In this document: positions 11,179 through 21,200 of the stretch, piece by piece
How positions within the stretch are numbered: position 1 is the stretch's first letter
Layout: the number at the start of each line of letters is the position of its first letter
Assembly: GCA_977006965.1 (NCBI GenBank)
Contig: CDRMUB010000001.1
Span: forward strand, 1 to 64,000
Direction of reading: 5' to 3'
DNA: 64,000 nucleotides
DNA from: Phymatolithon calcareum
Taxonomy: Eukaryota; Rhodophyta; Florideophyceae; Hapalidiales
The notes under the pieces: model-generated
What the model was told of the DNA's origin: nothing
Database searches by the model: none
The model's input: only the letters and a program-made list of their open reading frames with translations
Program-made: the position numbers and the translations under genes

Positions 11179-11195
11179 AGAGATCTGAGATCTCT
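11179..11195. repeat. AGAGATCT palindrome, copy 1 site 1
   Basis: AGAGATCTGAGATCTCT is a perfect 8-bp inverted repeat around one central base and contains two AGATCT (GATC) sites. It lies between the convergent 3' ends of Hel-2 and the minus-strand gene, followed by GGTGTAGAACC. Confidence 0.8.
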
Positions 11196-11310
11196 GGTGT
11201 AGAACCTAAAAGTATGACAACTGTAATATGGGAAAGTATGAGATGAACGTTGATGTTGTAGAACTGAAACGTAAGATATTAAAAAGTGTGATAAACTTAG
11301 TCTCCACGGC

Positions 11311-11327
11311 AGAGATCTGAGATATCT
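11311..11327. repeat. AGAGATCT palindrome, copy 1 site 2 (one mismatch)
   Basis: AGAGATCTGAGATATCT, the same element with one changed base in the right arm. The complementarity extends outward (TCTCC-CGGC on the left, GGCGGAGA on the right), giving a longer imperfect hairpin between the convergent genes. In copy 2 the equivalent site is perfect. Confidence 0.75.
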
Positions 11328-11495
11328 GGCGGAGAATCCAAATTAGAATGTGCGTGAACCAAAATCTCGCCTTCGCCCACCGGATACAGTACAATATCGA
11401 TATCTGAGCACAACCAGTTTATAATGGAAGAACAGAGGGCAAGAGCCTTTTCCCGACAATGTATTTTTTCTCATTTGGAGTAGAATGAAATCAAA

Positions 11496-11501
11496 TTTAT
11501 T
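11496..11501 (-). terminator. Polyadenylation signal of minus-strand gene, copy 1
   Basis: TTTATT on the + strand is AATAAA on the coding strand, about 85 bases after the minus-strand stop at 11585. It is conserved in copy 2. Confidence 0.4.
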
Positions 11502-11584
11502 GAAACAAATGCAACTCTATTGGTGACAGACAGTGCTAACGGAATGGTCGCATCTCGGCACAGAAAGCAAATTGAGGAGAAAGA

Positions 11585-13999
11585 TTACTGTAGATAGAGA
11601 AGAGACGCTGACTTTGGATGATGATGATGTGTTCTATTTTTTCTGCTTCGTGCGCTTGTCTTTTCCATCACCTCCGGATGCTTTCCTCTTTTCAGCTTTT
11701 TGAGGGCGAGGAGAAGAGGTCTCCGAGGGAGTGCCTTTCGAGGACCCCGGAGCACTTGCTTTGGAGGACTTTGGCGCCGAGTCCTTGGACTTGTCAGACG
11801 TTCCACTGTCGACCTCCTTTTTGACTTTGACATAGTAGCGGTAGCTTCATCTTCGCTGCTACTTTCGTCTTCACCGCTGTCATTCTCGCTCTCGCTGTTC
11901 TCAGGAGTGTCCTTTTGCTTCATGGCAGTGGAGCCAGTGGGCTTTTTCAAGGTCATTTGTTTGGGAGTAGGAGGAGTCCCTGGTGGAACCGGAGAAGATA
12001 TGGTCACCTTTGGACAGCCTGGACTGCCTGGACTGAACTCCGGAGGGGGTGTGGAAGTCATAGTACGGACAACTTGCTTTCCCCTGGTTACGCGAGGCTT
12101 GTTTTTGTCTTCAGATTGAGCGGAAGACGACTCGGGAATAACGAGCTCAGACGGAAAGAGAACCTGAGTTTTGTAGCTGTCGAAGTTCAAGAGTCCACGC
12201 TCGCACTGGAGAGAATCCCTGAGAAGACCGTTTGAAACACGGCGGAGGGTGTCACCTTTCTCGAGAAGGATGGGAGTGAAGAGCGCGCTGGGGGCGGTCG
12301 CTGACGGAACAGCAGAACGGACAGGGCCGTAGGCGGATGGAGTGTTCTCGGCTTTAGTGTAGGGGAGAACAAAAGCCCAGTTCATCGAGTTCATTCCCTC
12401 AAATCCCCGAGCCTCATAGCCCGTGCATTTGTCGAGAGTAGAAGCCGGTAGTGAGGTGTACAGTCGAAGACGGTCCTCGTGGGCAGGATCGTGATTCTCG
12501 TCATGAACGGAAGCGGAGGTGGATGGAGGGAAAAGGGGAGCGGGCTCATCGTCGCCCGAGATGTTGGGAGAAGGAGAAGGAGGGGTCTCGAAAACGCGCT
12601 TCTGGAGCCCTGGAACCTTGTCGACGATGTAATGGAGAGCAGTGGGGACATGGCCGTATGAAGAGTGCGGAGTAGTTGGAATTGATAAAGAGCGAGAAAA
12701 AGATGCGGCAATATTTTTTCGGCGTAGCGAAGAGGCGACATGCTTCACAAGATGGGAGAAGAAGTAGTTGATGAAGATCGTGGCAACGTTTCGAAGCTGT
12801 CGGTTGACGCTTGGAGATGCTCGTGCTCTATGATGAAGATGAGCAGCATGAGAGTCCACAATGCCAGAACCATGTAGGAGAGAGGACAGTTGCTCTGGAG
12901 GGGCGAACTTGTCGTCTTCGATTACATCGAATTGTAGCTCTGTTTTGTTGAAGATAATGTATGGCGCAATCATCGTCTCCAGGGATGAGAAGGAGAAGAT
13001 ACCAGCGACGGTAGTCCAAGCATTGACGACAATAGTGACACACTTGCCGACAATCTCTGAGGCGTCATGGCTGTTTGTGGTGGGAAGGGATTCCTTGTCG
13101 TTCACGTTCTTCTCCTGATGGCGGACAAAGTTGTATTTGGCAAGGAACATGAAGAAGAGAATTTTGGAGAAGGAATCAGCCTCCATCAAGAACTTGATTC
13201 TCATGTTGTCCCTTTTGGCCAGATTGACGCCTTTGACGAACATTGAGACTGTTCTGGCTCTCTCCGGGTTTGCAGAGGGCACGGCGAGAGAATCGGAAAA
13301 GTCTGCAGCGCCCAAGGACGTGAGGTCCGCGGCATATGCACAGTTGACGAACATGGTGAACATTTGCCACGGACGGTTGTCGTAAGCGGTGTTTGGCTTT
13401 TTCCAAGGACAGAGTGTCTTGAGGATCCTGTATGTGAGCCTAATCTGAGGGTGACTCAGAACAGAAATGACAGCTGGCTTTGCAGGAGAGCTTGCCTTTT
13501 CGATGGCATACTTAAGTAGGGTACTCCAGAACGGCTCGGTGACGGGGTTCACGTCACGGATGTAATTCTCGCGAACAGTAAGAGTGAGGAGCAGGTAGTC
13601 ATTAAACATGGCTGCCCTCTTGATGTCGTGGAGCTCATTGCTGTGGACAGCAAGAGCCAGAGTGGTAGTGGAGTTCTGGTCTGTTCAACAGAGGACCATG
13701 GGAACTTGAGTATTGGGGGGGAATGAGTCGTCGTTGATGAGGCGTCGAATCGCCGTGATGCGATGAGCACCGTCGACGAGGAAACTGTTGCCATTCTCCA
13801 TGACATGTCCGGAGACGGGATGCTGGGCATTATAACCGGTGTCGCGCATGCTTTTCTCAAGGTTCTTGACAGTATCGAGGTCGACAGGACGTGCGTTGGC
13901 GAACCCGGTGACGCGAAAGGGGTCTATGTGGACAATAGTATGAGGGGTAGGGGCGGAGGAAGCGGCAGTGGAGGAATCGGAGGGGCGAGATCGAGGCAT
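11585..13999 (-). pseudogene. Chimeric A/B gene: ParB-like N-terminus fused to C-terminus of gene B
   Basis: Starts at ATG 13999 with a short Ser/Pro-rich leader and the ParB/Srx-like domain ending in DGAHRITAI. A TGA at 13685-13687 replaces the CGA (Arg) of copy 2. Beyond it the same frame runs to 11585. It follows the middle region of gene A as far as about residue 505, then jumps, in frame, at the GATC at 12487-12490 into the C-terminal third of gene B. Compared with copy 2, 3226 bases are missing, including the whole methyltransferase and SET domains and the N-terminal part of B. Near 11832 one A is missing relative to copy 2, which shifts the tail from a Lys/Ser-rich frame into an Arg-rich one. 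With the nonsense codon, the frame loss and the missing catalytic domains, it is probably non-functional. It is nevertheless valuable because it preserves the true start of gene A. Confidence 0.8.
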
Positions 14000-14243
14000 G
14001 GTTGGGAAAGATGAAAAACGACGAGGAGAGTGAGTGAGACGGGGTAGGTGGGTTTGTGGATGAGTGCAGTGGGGAGGCGGTTATGTAGAAAAGGTTGTGG
14101 GTAACAATTTGGGAGGTAATTTTTGAGGGACGTAATGATGGAGAGAAGTAACGGGAAGAAAATAAAGAGAAAATAGGATAGTAGTGAATCATAATAAACG
14201 GACGTGGGTGGAGAGTGTATGAGAAAAATTTGGATTGTACAAC

Positions 14244-14260
14244 AGAGATCTGAGATCTCT
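14244..14260. repeat. AGAGATCT palindrome upstream of gene A
   Basis: AGAGATCTGAGATCTCT, perfect apart from the central base, about 245 bases upstream of the gene A ATG and again followed by GGTGTAGAA. Confidence 0.8.
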
Positions 14261-14375
14261 GGTGTAGAATTGAAAATTTGAAAATGCAGAAAAGTGAATT
14301 GGATCATAGAAAGTATTTGAAAACGAGATAAAATTTTGTGTTTGAATGGAAAATTTGAAATTTTGAAATTTTAGA

Positions 14376-14410
14376 TTCTACACCAGAGATCTCAGATCTC
14401 TGGTGTAGAA
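14376..14410. repeat. 35-bp perfect palindrome, far side of gene A
   Basis: Left arm TTCTACACCAGAGATCT (14376-14392), central C, and an exactly complementary right arm (14394-14410). It is the longest perfect member of the AGAGATCT family in the window and has the complement of the usual GGTGTAGAA flank on both sides. It may mark the right end of the composite element. Confidence 0.85.
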
Positions 14411-15149
14411 CCAAAAAATTTCTCATACACTCCACGCTCTGCTGTCTAGTATAAGACTCTTAAAAACACTGTTCCATTCCAATCACATATCTCCTGTTAT
14501 TCGAGCTTTGCAATGTTTTCTTTCACGTTATGTGAGTTCGAACTATGCGCTTTCATACTTTTCTGAACAATTTTCTTTCTTCCGTTCTTTGAAGCGCGCA
14601 TTTTCTTCTTCCACCCTATGTGTGTTCGGAGCGTTATCAAATACAGTTGATGAAACACACGTGGCACCCTAGCACGTCGCTTCGCGTTAAATGGGTTCTT
14701 TTCAGAAACCTATCGAGTAGATTAAGATAAAGACCGTCAATGTTATTAACGTCAAGGCAGGGAAGGAAGACAAAGACTCTCGTTCGTCTCGAATGGTTGT
14801 ATCGAGTCCCAGCTGGCAAAGTACTGTACCTCGAACGCCGGCTTACTGTACTCGTGGTCGAACATCTTCTTCGCCAAGCGACCAGTTCTCGGTTCCAGTG
14901 TCAACCACAAGCACACCAGAAGGACAAATAAACCTCAACACAAGCAAAAGAAGCTCTGAACGCCCTATTCCGGGCTCTGTCGCCTACGCCCTGCAAGGTT
15001 CTTGGGACCAAGCTTCGCAAGAAGGGCTTAATGTCATTACCCCAGACTGTGCGCCAAGCACTTTTGTTCATGGAGTGCCATGGTTCGAGCACCAAGTTCT
15101 ATGTACAATTGGAGGAAGGATTCCCCGTCATTTGTGAAATGTTTGAACT
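14411..15149. other. Gap with no recognisable gene
   Basis: Short open frames only, none with a recognisable domain. The part after about 14990 may be a decayed upstream portion of the piggyBac-like remnant that follows, because in-frame stops and frame changes separate otherwise open stretches. Confidence 0.4.
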
Positions 15150-15440
15150 ATACACAGAGAAATTATATCCGAAAAATGTGGGCACGAGTTCCACACGCCG
15201 TATGACTGCTTCATGACAATGTTCCCTCAAGTACACGTCCGAAAAATTGTTGCTTTGTCGTCCGCTAAGCTGAAACGAATCGGAAGAAAAGAGACTACCG
15301 TGACAGAGCTTCTTAAGTTTTTTGGAGTACTGGTTCTCATGACAAGGTTTGAGTTCGGCGCGAAGAGGGACTTATGGATGTGTACCAGGCCGAACAAGTA
15401 TATCCCAGCTCCTTCATTTTCAAACCAAGTGGCGAAATGA
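15150..15440 (+). pseudogene. PiggyBac-like (DDE_Tnp_1_7) transposase fragment
   Basis: The frame leading into ATG 15213 reads GHEFHTPYDCF before it and then ELLKFFGVLVLMTRFEFG, RRDLW-like AKRDLW and KYIPAPSF. This combination resembles the N-terminal part of the piggyBac-derived transposase domain in oomycete and algal proteins, as I know the family. It ends at a stop after about 75 codons, long before the catalytic aspartates. An upstream stop and frame changes show decay. Treat it as a dead fragment. The family assignment is from motif memory and needs a profile search. Confidence 0.5.
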
Positions 15441-16300
15441 GTAACCGCAGAGTGAGACGGAGGGATGGAAAGGGGAGTGTCACAAGAGGCGTACCAGTGG
15501 CCACGGAGTGACACAAAAGAAAAAAGCTGACTGAAACAAGGAACGTCAGGTGAAGCAAGGGACGAGAACGAGAGAAGGGGGAGGGAGTCGTAAAATTGGA
15601 GTGACACAAAAGACGCACCAGGGGTAAGGGAGTGACGCAGGTGTGTAAGGAGTGGGCTGGAAGGATATAGGGGAGGTTCAAGAAGGGTAGAATAGGAAAA
15701 TGGAGATGGACAAAACGGGAGCAAAGTTAGAAGGTGAGTGGTACGGGGGTCGTACTAACGGAAAGAGAGCGTGACAAAGTTCCGCAAGGAGTAAGTTGGG
15801 AGAAACGCAAAGAGTTAAAGGGGAGTGACGACAAGGGCACAAGGGGTATAAGCGATGTGCCAAGAAGGGCAGAGGGGAAAAAGGGTTGAGCACAAGTGAT
15901 GAAATGGAAGCGATGCAAAACGCGGAAGGCGTAAAGCGAGAGCGACACGAGGGGCGTATCGAGGGCAGCGGAGTGATAAAATTGTGGAAAGTAGTAGGCG
16001 GAGAGTGGCACATAGCGTGAATAGGAAAAATCCAGAGTGGCACAGGGCGGATGGAGGAGGAACGAGAGAGCTGATACACAGGACGCGAGTAATTACAAGT
16101 GCGGCGGATCAGTAGGGGAAGAGTGAAATTTAGGGGTGACGGAGTGCAGACCAGTGACGCATGGAGCGGAGCAAGGACACGAGGTGGAACGTTGGGCAGA
16201 TCAGGACACGGGATTCACACGAAGAGCGAACAAGGGTTAGCGGAGGGTAAATATGTAATACAGGGAGACGGGAGGGGGACGGGGAAGGACAGTAAATTGG
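15441..16300. repeat. Purine-rich degenerate short repeats
   Basis: The + strand is strongly enriched in G and A. Variants of GGAGTGACACAAAAG...GGCGTA recur every few tens of bases (for example near 15477, 15509, 15600, 15630, 15824 and 16137). The spacing is irregular and copies are diverged, as in an old minisatellite. Open frames on the minus strand here are a by-product of the composition. Confidence 0.55.
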
Positions 16301-16471
16301 AGGAAGAGATCTTTTGTTTAAGTTCTCCATACTTTGCAGTCTTCATTTTCTATCTTTTGCATAGGCGCGAAGCGCCGACAGCGTGTATAGAAACTAGTTA
16401 AGGTGTCGTGCTTGTGTTTGGTATTGTCTCTGAAATGAAAATAAAAGAGATCGAATGTGTTCAATCGATGA

Positions 16472-16553
16472 AGTGGGCGATGTCGAACCCAGGGTCTTCG
16501 TGAGAGGAGTGTGAAAATATGAGCTACGTTTAAAACCATTACACTAAAGATAT
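16472..16553 (-). ncRNA. tRNA-like sequence with pol III boxes (SINE head or tRNA relic)
   Basis: On the minus strand TAGTGTAATGG (16536-16546) fits the tRNA A-box consensus fully. GGTTCGACATC (16479-16489) fits the B box except for two positions, 46 bases downstream. The arms do not fold into a clean cloverleaf, so this is not a working tRNA. A tRNA-derived SINE head or a decayed tRNA gene is possible. A small GGCGCTTCGCGCC hairpin lies further downstream on the same strand. Confidence 0.3.
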
Positions 16554-16825
16554 TTTCTCATACTTGAAATGACACGGGGATGGAATAGGATGGCTACGAA
16601 AAACCTAATTTTTGAAAATATTTTTGTGGTTGTCTGGTTTAAATAGTGCAAAATCTTGTAAAGGCAAATGTACGTGCATCGTTGTGTCACCCAGAACATA
16701 TTTCTGTACTCTACACGCAGGGAAGAAATCCTTTGAATGTACTGGAGCCATGCGAGCCAGCTGCGATTTTCGCCCCTGTGGAAGACCCTCTCAGATGGTC
16801 TATTTTATGAGGTTTTCAAGATGCC

Positions 16826-17030
16826 AAGCTATCATTAAAATCAGCTTGCATCCAAGTCTCCCAACACTGGAGTCTACTTTTTTGATAATTTTGCGCCGTT
16901 CGGCCCCAGCTGGCGCATTTTTTCCCTTGCGCGCACAGTTGCGTGCCTGGTATCGTTCGAAAGCTCTCGCCGCGCGCTTTCCAACGGTACCAAGCGCGCA
17001 AGTGTGCGCGAACGGGAACATGGTACGCTA
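16826..17030. repeat. GC-rich fold-back, copy a
   Basis: Homologous to 17457-17660. Both begin with AAGCTATCATTAAA, continue with a unique part containing TTGCATCCAAGTCTC, and end in a long inverted repeat (here 16911-17030) built on GCGCGCACA...GGTA.C and its complement. No coding content. Confidence 0.7.
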
Positions 17031-17178
17031 GACCACCGGGATTGTGCTCAAATATTATTACAAAACAGGATTCTAAGTTTATGATAGATTGAGAGCAGTA
17101 AAAATTAAACTCCAATTTGTTGCGCCTAAATCTGAAATCTTATTATATATATATTTTTGGGCACAATGCCCGACTTCT

Positions 17179-17223
17179 GGCGCACCAACTTCCGGTTAAC
17201 GCAAAATTACGCGCTTGGTACCG
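17179..17223. repeat. GC-rich fold-back, half copy d
   Basis: CGCACCAACTTCCGGTTAAC and the following ACGCGCTTGGTACC match the left arm of copy c. The right arm is missing: FB2 starts 18 bases later and copy b follows FB2 directly. Confidence 0.55.
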
Positions 17224-17240
17224 ATCTCTATATAGTTTCC

Positions 17241-17436
17241 GGGTGGATATTATGGCGCAAGTGCGAAAAAGTAATTGTAATATAAGCCAAGTGGATATTA
17301 TGGCGCTGATTTTTTATGCGAATCCAGGTCGTATGAGCATGCATCCCCATACGGCCTAGATTCGAAGGTAAAATTCAGCGCCATAATATCCATTGTTAAA
17401 ATTCAGTTACTTTTTGCGTCGCCATAATATCCACCC
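17241..17436. mobile_element. Double fold-back element FB2 (196 bp, MITE-like)
   Basis: Terminal motif GGGTGGATATTATGGCG at 17241-17257, repeated without its first two bases at 17291-17306. The complements are GCGCCATAATATCCA at 17378-17392 and GCCATAATATCCACCC at 17421-17436. An inner inverted repeat (GAATC.AGG.CGTATG type, 17319-17366) surrounds a GCATGCAT core. Both the arrangement and the internal segment are related to FB1, while the terminal motif is different. Non-coding. It lies inside a cluster of older fold-back repeats. Confidence 0.8.
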
Positions 17437-17456
17437 CTGATTTTTCTCAAGATTGC

Positions 17457-17660
17457 AAGCTATCATTAAATTCCTCTTGCATCCAAGTCTCGCAGCACTC
17501 GAGCCTAATTTTTAGATAATTTTTCGCCGGTCGGCTCCAAGTGGCGCATTTTTTCCCTTGCGCGCACACTTGCGCGCCTGGTACCGTTCGAAAGCTCTCG
17601 CCGCGTGCTTTCCAACAGTACCAAGCGCGCAAGTGTGCGCGAATGGGAACATGGTGCGCC
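17457..17660. repeat. GC-rich fold-back, copy b
   Basis: Second copy of the repeat at 16826-17030. The inverted repeat spans 17542-17660, with arms centred on TTGCGCGCACACTTGCGCGC and its near-complement around an 11-base TCTCGCCGCGT loop. Confidence 0.7.
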
Positions 17661-17775
17661 AGAACGCGGGAAGAGTACCCAAAAGTAATAAGAAAATAGG
17701 AATCTAAAATTATGATAGAATGGTAGTCTTAAGATACTATTTTATATATATTTTTGACCGGATTCCACGTTATTC

Positions 17776-17894
17776 CGCGCACAAACTTCTCGTTCGCGCA
17801 CAGTTGCACGCTTGGTACCATTCTCTTCGTCTTGATGAGACCTTTCGAACGGCACTAAGCGCGTAACTCCGCGCAAGCGGGAAGTTCGTGTGCC
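17776..17894. repeat. GC-rich fold-back, copy c
   Basis: Inverted repeat with arms GCGCACAAACTTC..CG and CG..GAAGTTCGTGTGC, plus the shared internal CGCTTGGTACC / GGCACTAAGCG pair. A diverged member of the same family as copies a and b. Confidence 0.6.
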
Positions 17895-18250
17895 TAAAAC
17901 CGTAGAGTGTGCCAAAAATATATAAGAAATAGGAATCTAAATTTAAATTGACAAGTTAGCGCAAAATAGGGAACGTATGTCAAAATGGTTTTTGCAATAT
18001 TTTTCTGCGGCCATCGAGAATACTATGGGCTCGCATCTGGTTGACCAGTGACATTGGACCATCTTTATCGCAAAAAGATTCCGTTACGAATGTGAATTGT
18101 TGTGGCATGGATACTTGATCTTGAAGACTATTGAGGTGTATAGTTTAAAGTTTTGGTTGGATTGCGCAGGTTGGGATCACTCTTATCGAACTGATAGGAT
18201 TGCCGGATCACGCTCGCACACCATCCTGTCAATCTGCTCCCATCCTCCGC
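17895..18250. other. Upstream region of Hel-3
   Basis: About 350 bases without a gene. The open frame of Hel-3 extends upstream to 18200, but with no ATG before 18251. I see no clear promoter motif and no match to the sequence before Hel-2. Confidence 0.3.
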
Positions 18251-21200
18251 ATGGAGGGTGGCGCTATGGGCCACCTGGGTGAATCTGATTTATCGACGTT
18301 GGCTCAGAACCATATTCGACCATGTGTGGCAACGGCATCGTTCATTTGTTCGAGACCGGAGACTTGCGGGATTGAGATTCCATGCAACAAGAAATCATTC
18401 TTGCAGCATCTAAAGCGAAACGGACATAACGTCACAGCCGTGGAGTCCCAACATCTTTGGAACTGCGCTCTTCGGTGCTCCTCCGAATTCAGTGTATCGC
18501 ACACGTATCGTGAAGCTTATCGTCAGGGCGGTGCAAGTCGAGGAATTCTACCTCAGATACAAGGATTGCCTGTCGTCATGGCATTCAAGTGTCTGCACTG
18601 TGATTTTCTAGCAGAATCTGCAAATACAATTCGCTTTCACGTCAGAGATGCTCACAGCGTATCAATCTCAAGAACGGCCGTCCAAAGTCTGGATCACGTA
18701 GCTTGTCAGTCTTTATCCCGTAAGAAGGCGTCGAAGAAACTATTTTTGGTGTCGACGACCGAAGAGAATGAGGAGTCCATAGTGTTCTCTGAGAGACTGA
18801 TGCATGCCGTTGCTACCTATGATCCTGGACAAGTTCCGGGGTCACATATTCGTGCTGCTAGCGATCGCGAAAAAAGCAGTTTTGTGAGCCTTGCGGAATG
18901 TCAAGAACGCCTGGATAGTCAGGGTCTTGAAATGGAAGATGCTTGGTCACTTGTACAGTTTCCCACCACAAACGATGATACACGCCTTTTATCTGTTGCA
19001 AATCATCTGTCAAAAGCTCTGGAAGGCCTGTTTGTGGAAGCTCGGGAGCTGTTTACAACTATCGACAGCTTTCGGTCGACATTGTTGACCATTGGAACAA
19101 GTGGTACTCTGGATAAGAAACAGGGCTTTCGATTTCTGCCGAACGACAGGGGTGGAAACAGCAGCGTGGAGAAGTATGCGAGAAATACACGCATGCTTCT
19201 CCTCGTGGCGTGCCGTGTGTACCTTGATCGAGTCAAGTACCCTAAGATCACCATGTCAGTGGAGCAATGCATGGCGGCGGAGCAGCTGATATGTGCATGC
19301 GGGCCTGACGCGGACCGTGAAGCTGTACAAGAGAAGGTGCATCGCTTGCTCTATGCAGTGCTCTTTCAGGAGAGCAGTATTGGTCGTGGAAGCACTAGAC
19401 TTTTCTCGTCTGCCGTTGCTGCATGTCTCTGTGTTGCTGGAGACATTGTGGACAAGCTCTTCTTTAAGCAAGGAAACCAACTGTCTCCGATAATTTCGGC
19501 TATTCTCTATGCAGGGTCATGCTGTGGTCTGCTAGAGATTCGAAAGTACTCGGAAGAAGCGATGACAGCCGAGGTGGAAGAGACTGTGGAAAGGGTGCTG
19601 GGACCGGAGGCCAAGGCCGGAATATCCGTTTTTGTTGACTTGCGGTCGATATGCGGCACCGTGCGAGCGGAAGAGGTTGTTGAGAACAGGTACAGGAAGT
19701 GTCCCACTCACGAACACTGTGGAATGGTTCGGGGAATTGAGCTAAGTGGAGTCAAGCTTGGAGCCGCTGTCCTTAATATGCAGGCAGATCTACGGAAGAA
19801 GATCTTTGAGGTTTTGCTGAAATCGAAGGCGCTTCCTAATGATTTTCGAGTATCTTGTGACAAGATGGTGGATGATGTGGAGAAAACGACGCCGGGGTAC
19901 TGGGCTCTAGCAGACGTGCGAAATGCAGCATTTGTCGGGCAATGCACTACATGGATGCAGTTGAATGTTGTGGCAGATATAGCGGATTGTGACCTCGGGG
20001 CATGGTGCCAGGCTGCTAAAGACCTCGTGCCACTCTTGCTGTGCACAGTTCATTTGTCCGGTGGAGCGCCAAGCCGCGGAACCGAGCTTGGGAGCATGTC
20101 ACTGCGGAATACACACAGTAAGAAGCGCGCATTCTTTTTTGTTGTGCACGAAATCATGATTATTCCGACGTTTCACAAGATGCGAGCAATACTTCGAGGT
20201 GCAATGAGCTTCATTTCGCGGCACCTGGACAAGGAGACTTCGTTTCTATTTAAAGGGTTTTTCTTGTTGGTGCATCCAGTTATCGTTGCACATGCGGGAA
20301 TAGAAGACGAGTCAGTACCCGTACCGGTCGGTTTGGAAGGGGAGCAGCTGCTCCGGAAGCGATCACTGGTTCGAGACAGTGTTTGTTTAGGGACGATGGA
20401 GGCTGAGGACGTGGCCCGCGAGATAGGGCGTGTGTTTGCTCAATACGAAATTGAATTCACATTCTCTTTGTACAGGCATTGGCAAAGAGGTTATGCGAAG
20501 GAGCGAGGAGCAAAGTCAGCGATGGGGCGATGCTACCTGATGGGGACCGGTGAGGATGAGTTTGAAGACGACGAGACTTTGGAGGGGACATTCGAAGCAA
20601 GCATATTGCAAGCCGGACATTCGATGCGTACGGCGCGATTAAGCTACGCGCAGACGAGCCGGCTAGGAGAGCTGTCCGCTGGAGCTACTGAGGAAAAGAT
20701 GGACTTGTTTCGCCAGGCATCGTACGAGTGGCACCAAGACCTTGGACTGCGGAAGATGGAGGATGGAACTGCGGAGGTGTGCAATGGACAGTTCGGCGTA
20801 CCGATTGGAGGGCCGGAGGTGTCGAATGGCCAGTCCGGGTGTCAGACGATCGCAAGTGGAAATGAACGCATGAGCCCGGCAGTGATGAGGAGTATGTCGG
20901 AGTCTATAGCGAGCCTTGTTCTCCAGCGACTCGGGTCTCAGAGCATTACCCCTCAAAGTGTGTGTCGTCGACTTGATTTCGAGGAAGAGCCGTCAGAAAC
21001 TGTGCAATATGGCGTGAGCGTGGAGCCGACAGGGATTTCATCCGAACGAAGGCATGGATTCGAAGCTCTTCAAGCACTTCGAAAGGTGACGAGGGATCCA
21101 CAAGCCGAATTTCGGTCGGACGAGCAGCGAAAGGCCATGGAGGCGATTGCTGAGAATCGGAGTGATGTTGCCGTTGTCCTGTCGACTGGATGCGGGAAGA

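Larger units (their letters stand above)
6314..14410. mobile_element. Composite element copy 1 (Hel-2 plus deleted A/B genes)
   Basis: From about 6862 onward this block is nearly identical by eye to the block starting near 18800, through the helicase end, the intergenic palindromes and the minus-strand genes. It lacks 3226 bases present in copy 2 (24437-27662). It keeps the true 5' end of gene A and the palindrome beyond it at 14376-14410. I used that palindrome as the right limit, but no terminal repeats or target duplication were found, so both ends are provisional. Confidence 0.6.
14000..14410. promoter_or_regulatory. 5' region of gene A, with two palindromes
   Basis: This is the only surviving copy of the sequence upstream of gene A. 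On the coding strand it is pyrimidine-rich near the ATG. No clear TATA box is seen. Palindromes at 14244-14260 and 14376-14410 flank an AT-rich stretch. Promoter function is inferred from position only. Confidence 0.35.

Noticed and set aside
11179-11195. Palindromes as restriction-modification artefacts of cloning (BglII sites)
   Set aside because: They recur with extended, partly different flanks at corresponding places in both element copies, so they are native sequence.
11618-12119. Plus-strand open frames opposite the chimeric gene and gene B (also 23564-24181)
   Set aside because: They are the antisense of a Ser/Lys/Glu-rich coding tail, and no feature supports them independently.
15678-16079. 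Minus-strand open frames rich in Pro, Ser and Leu
   Set aside because: They follow from the purine-rich repeat on the opposite strand. No ordered motif.
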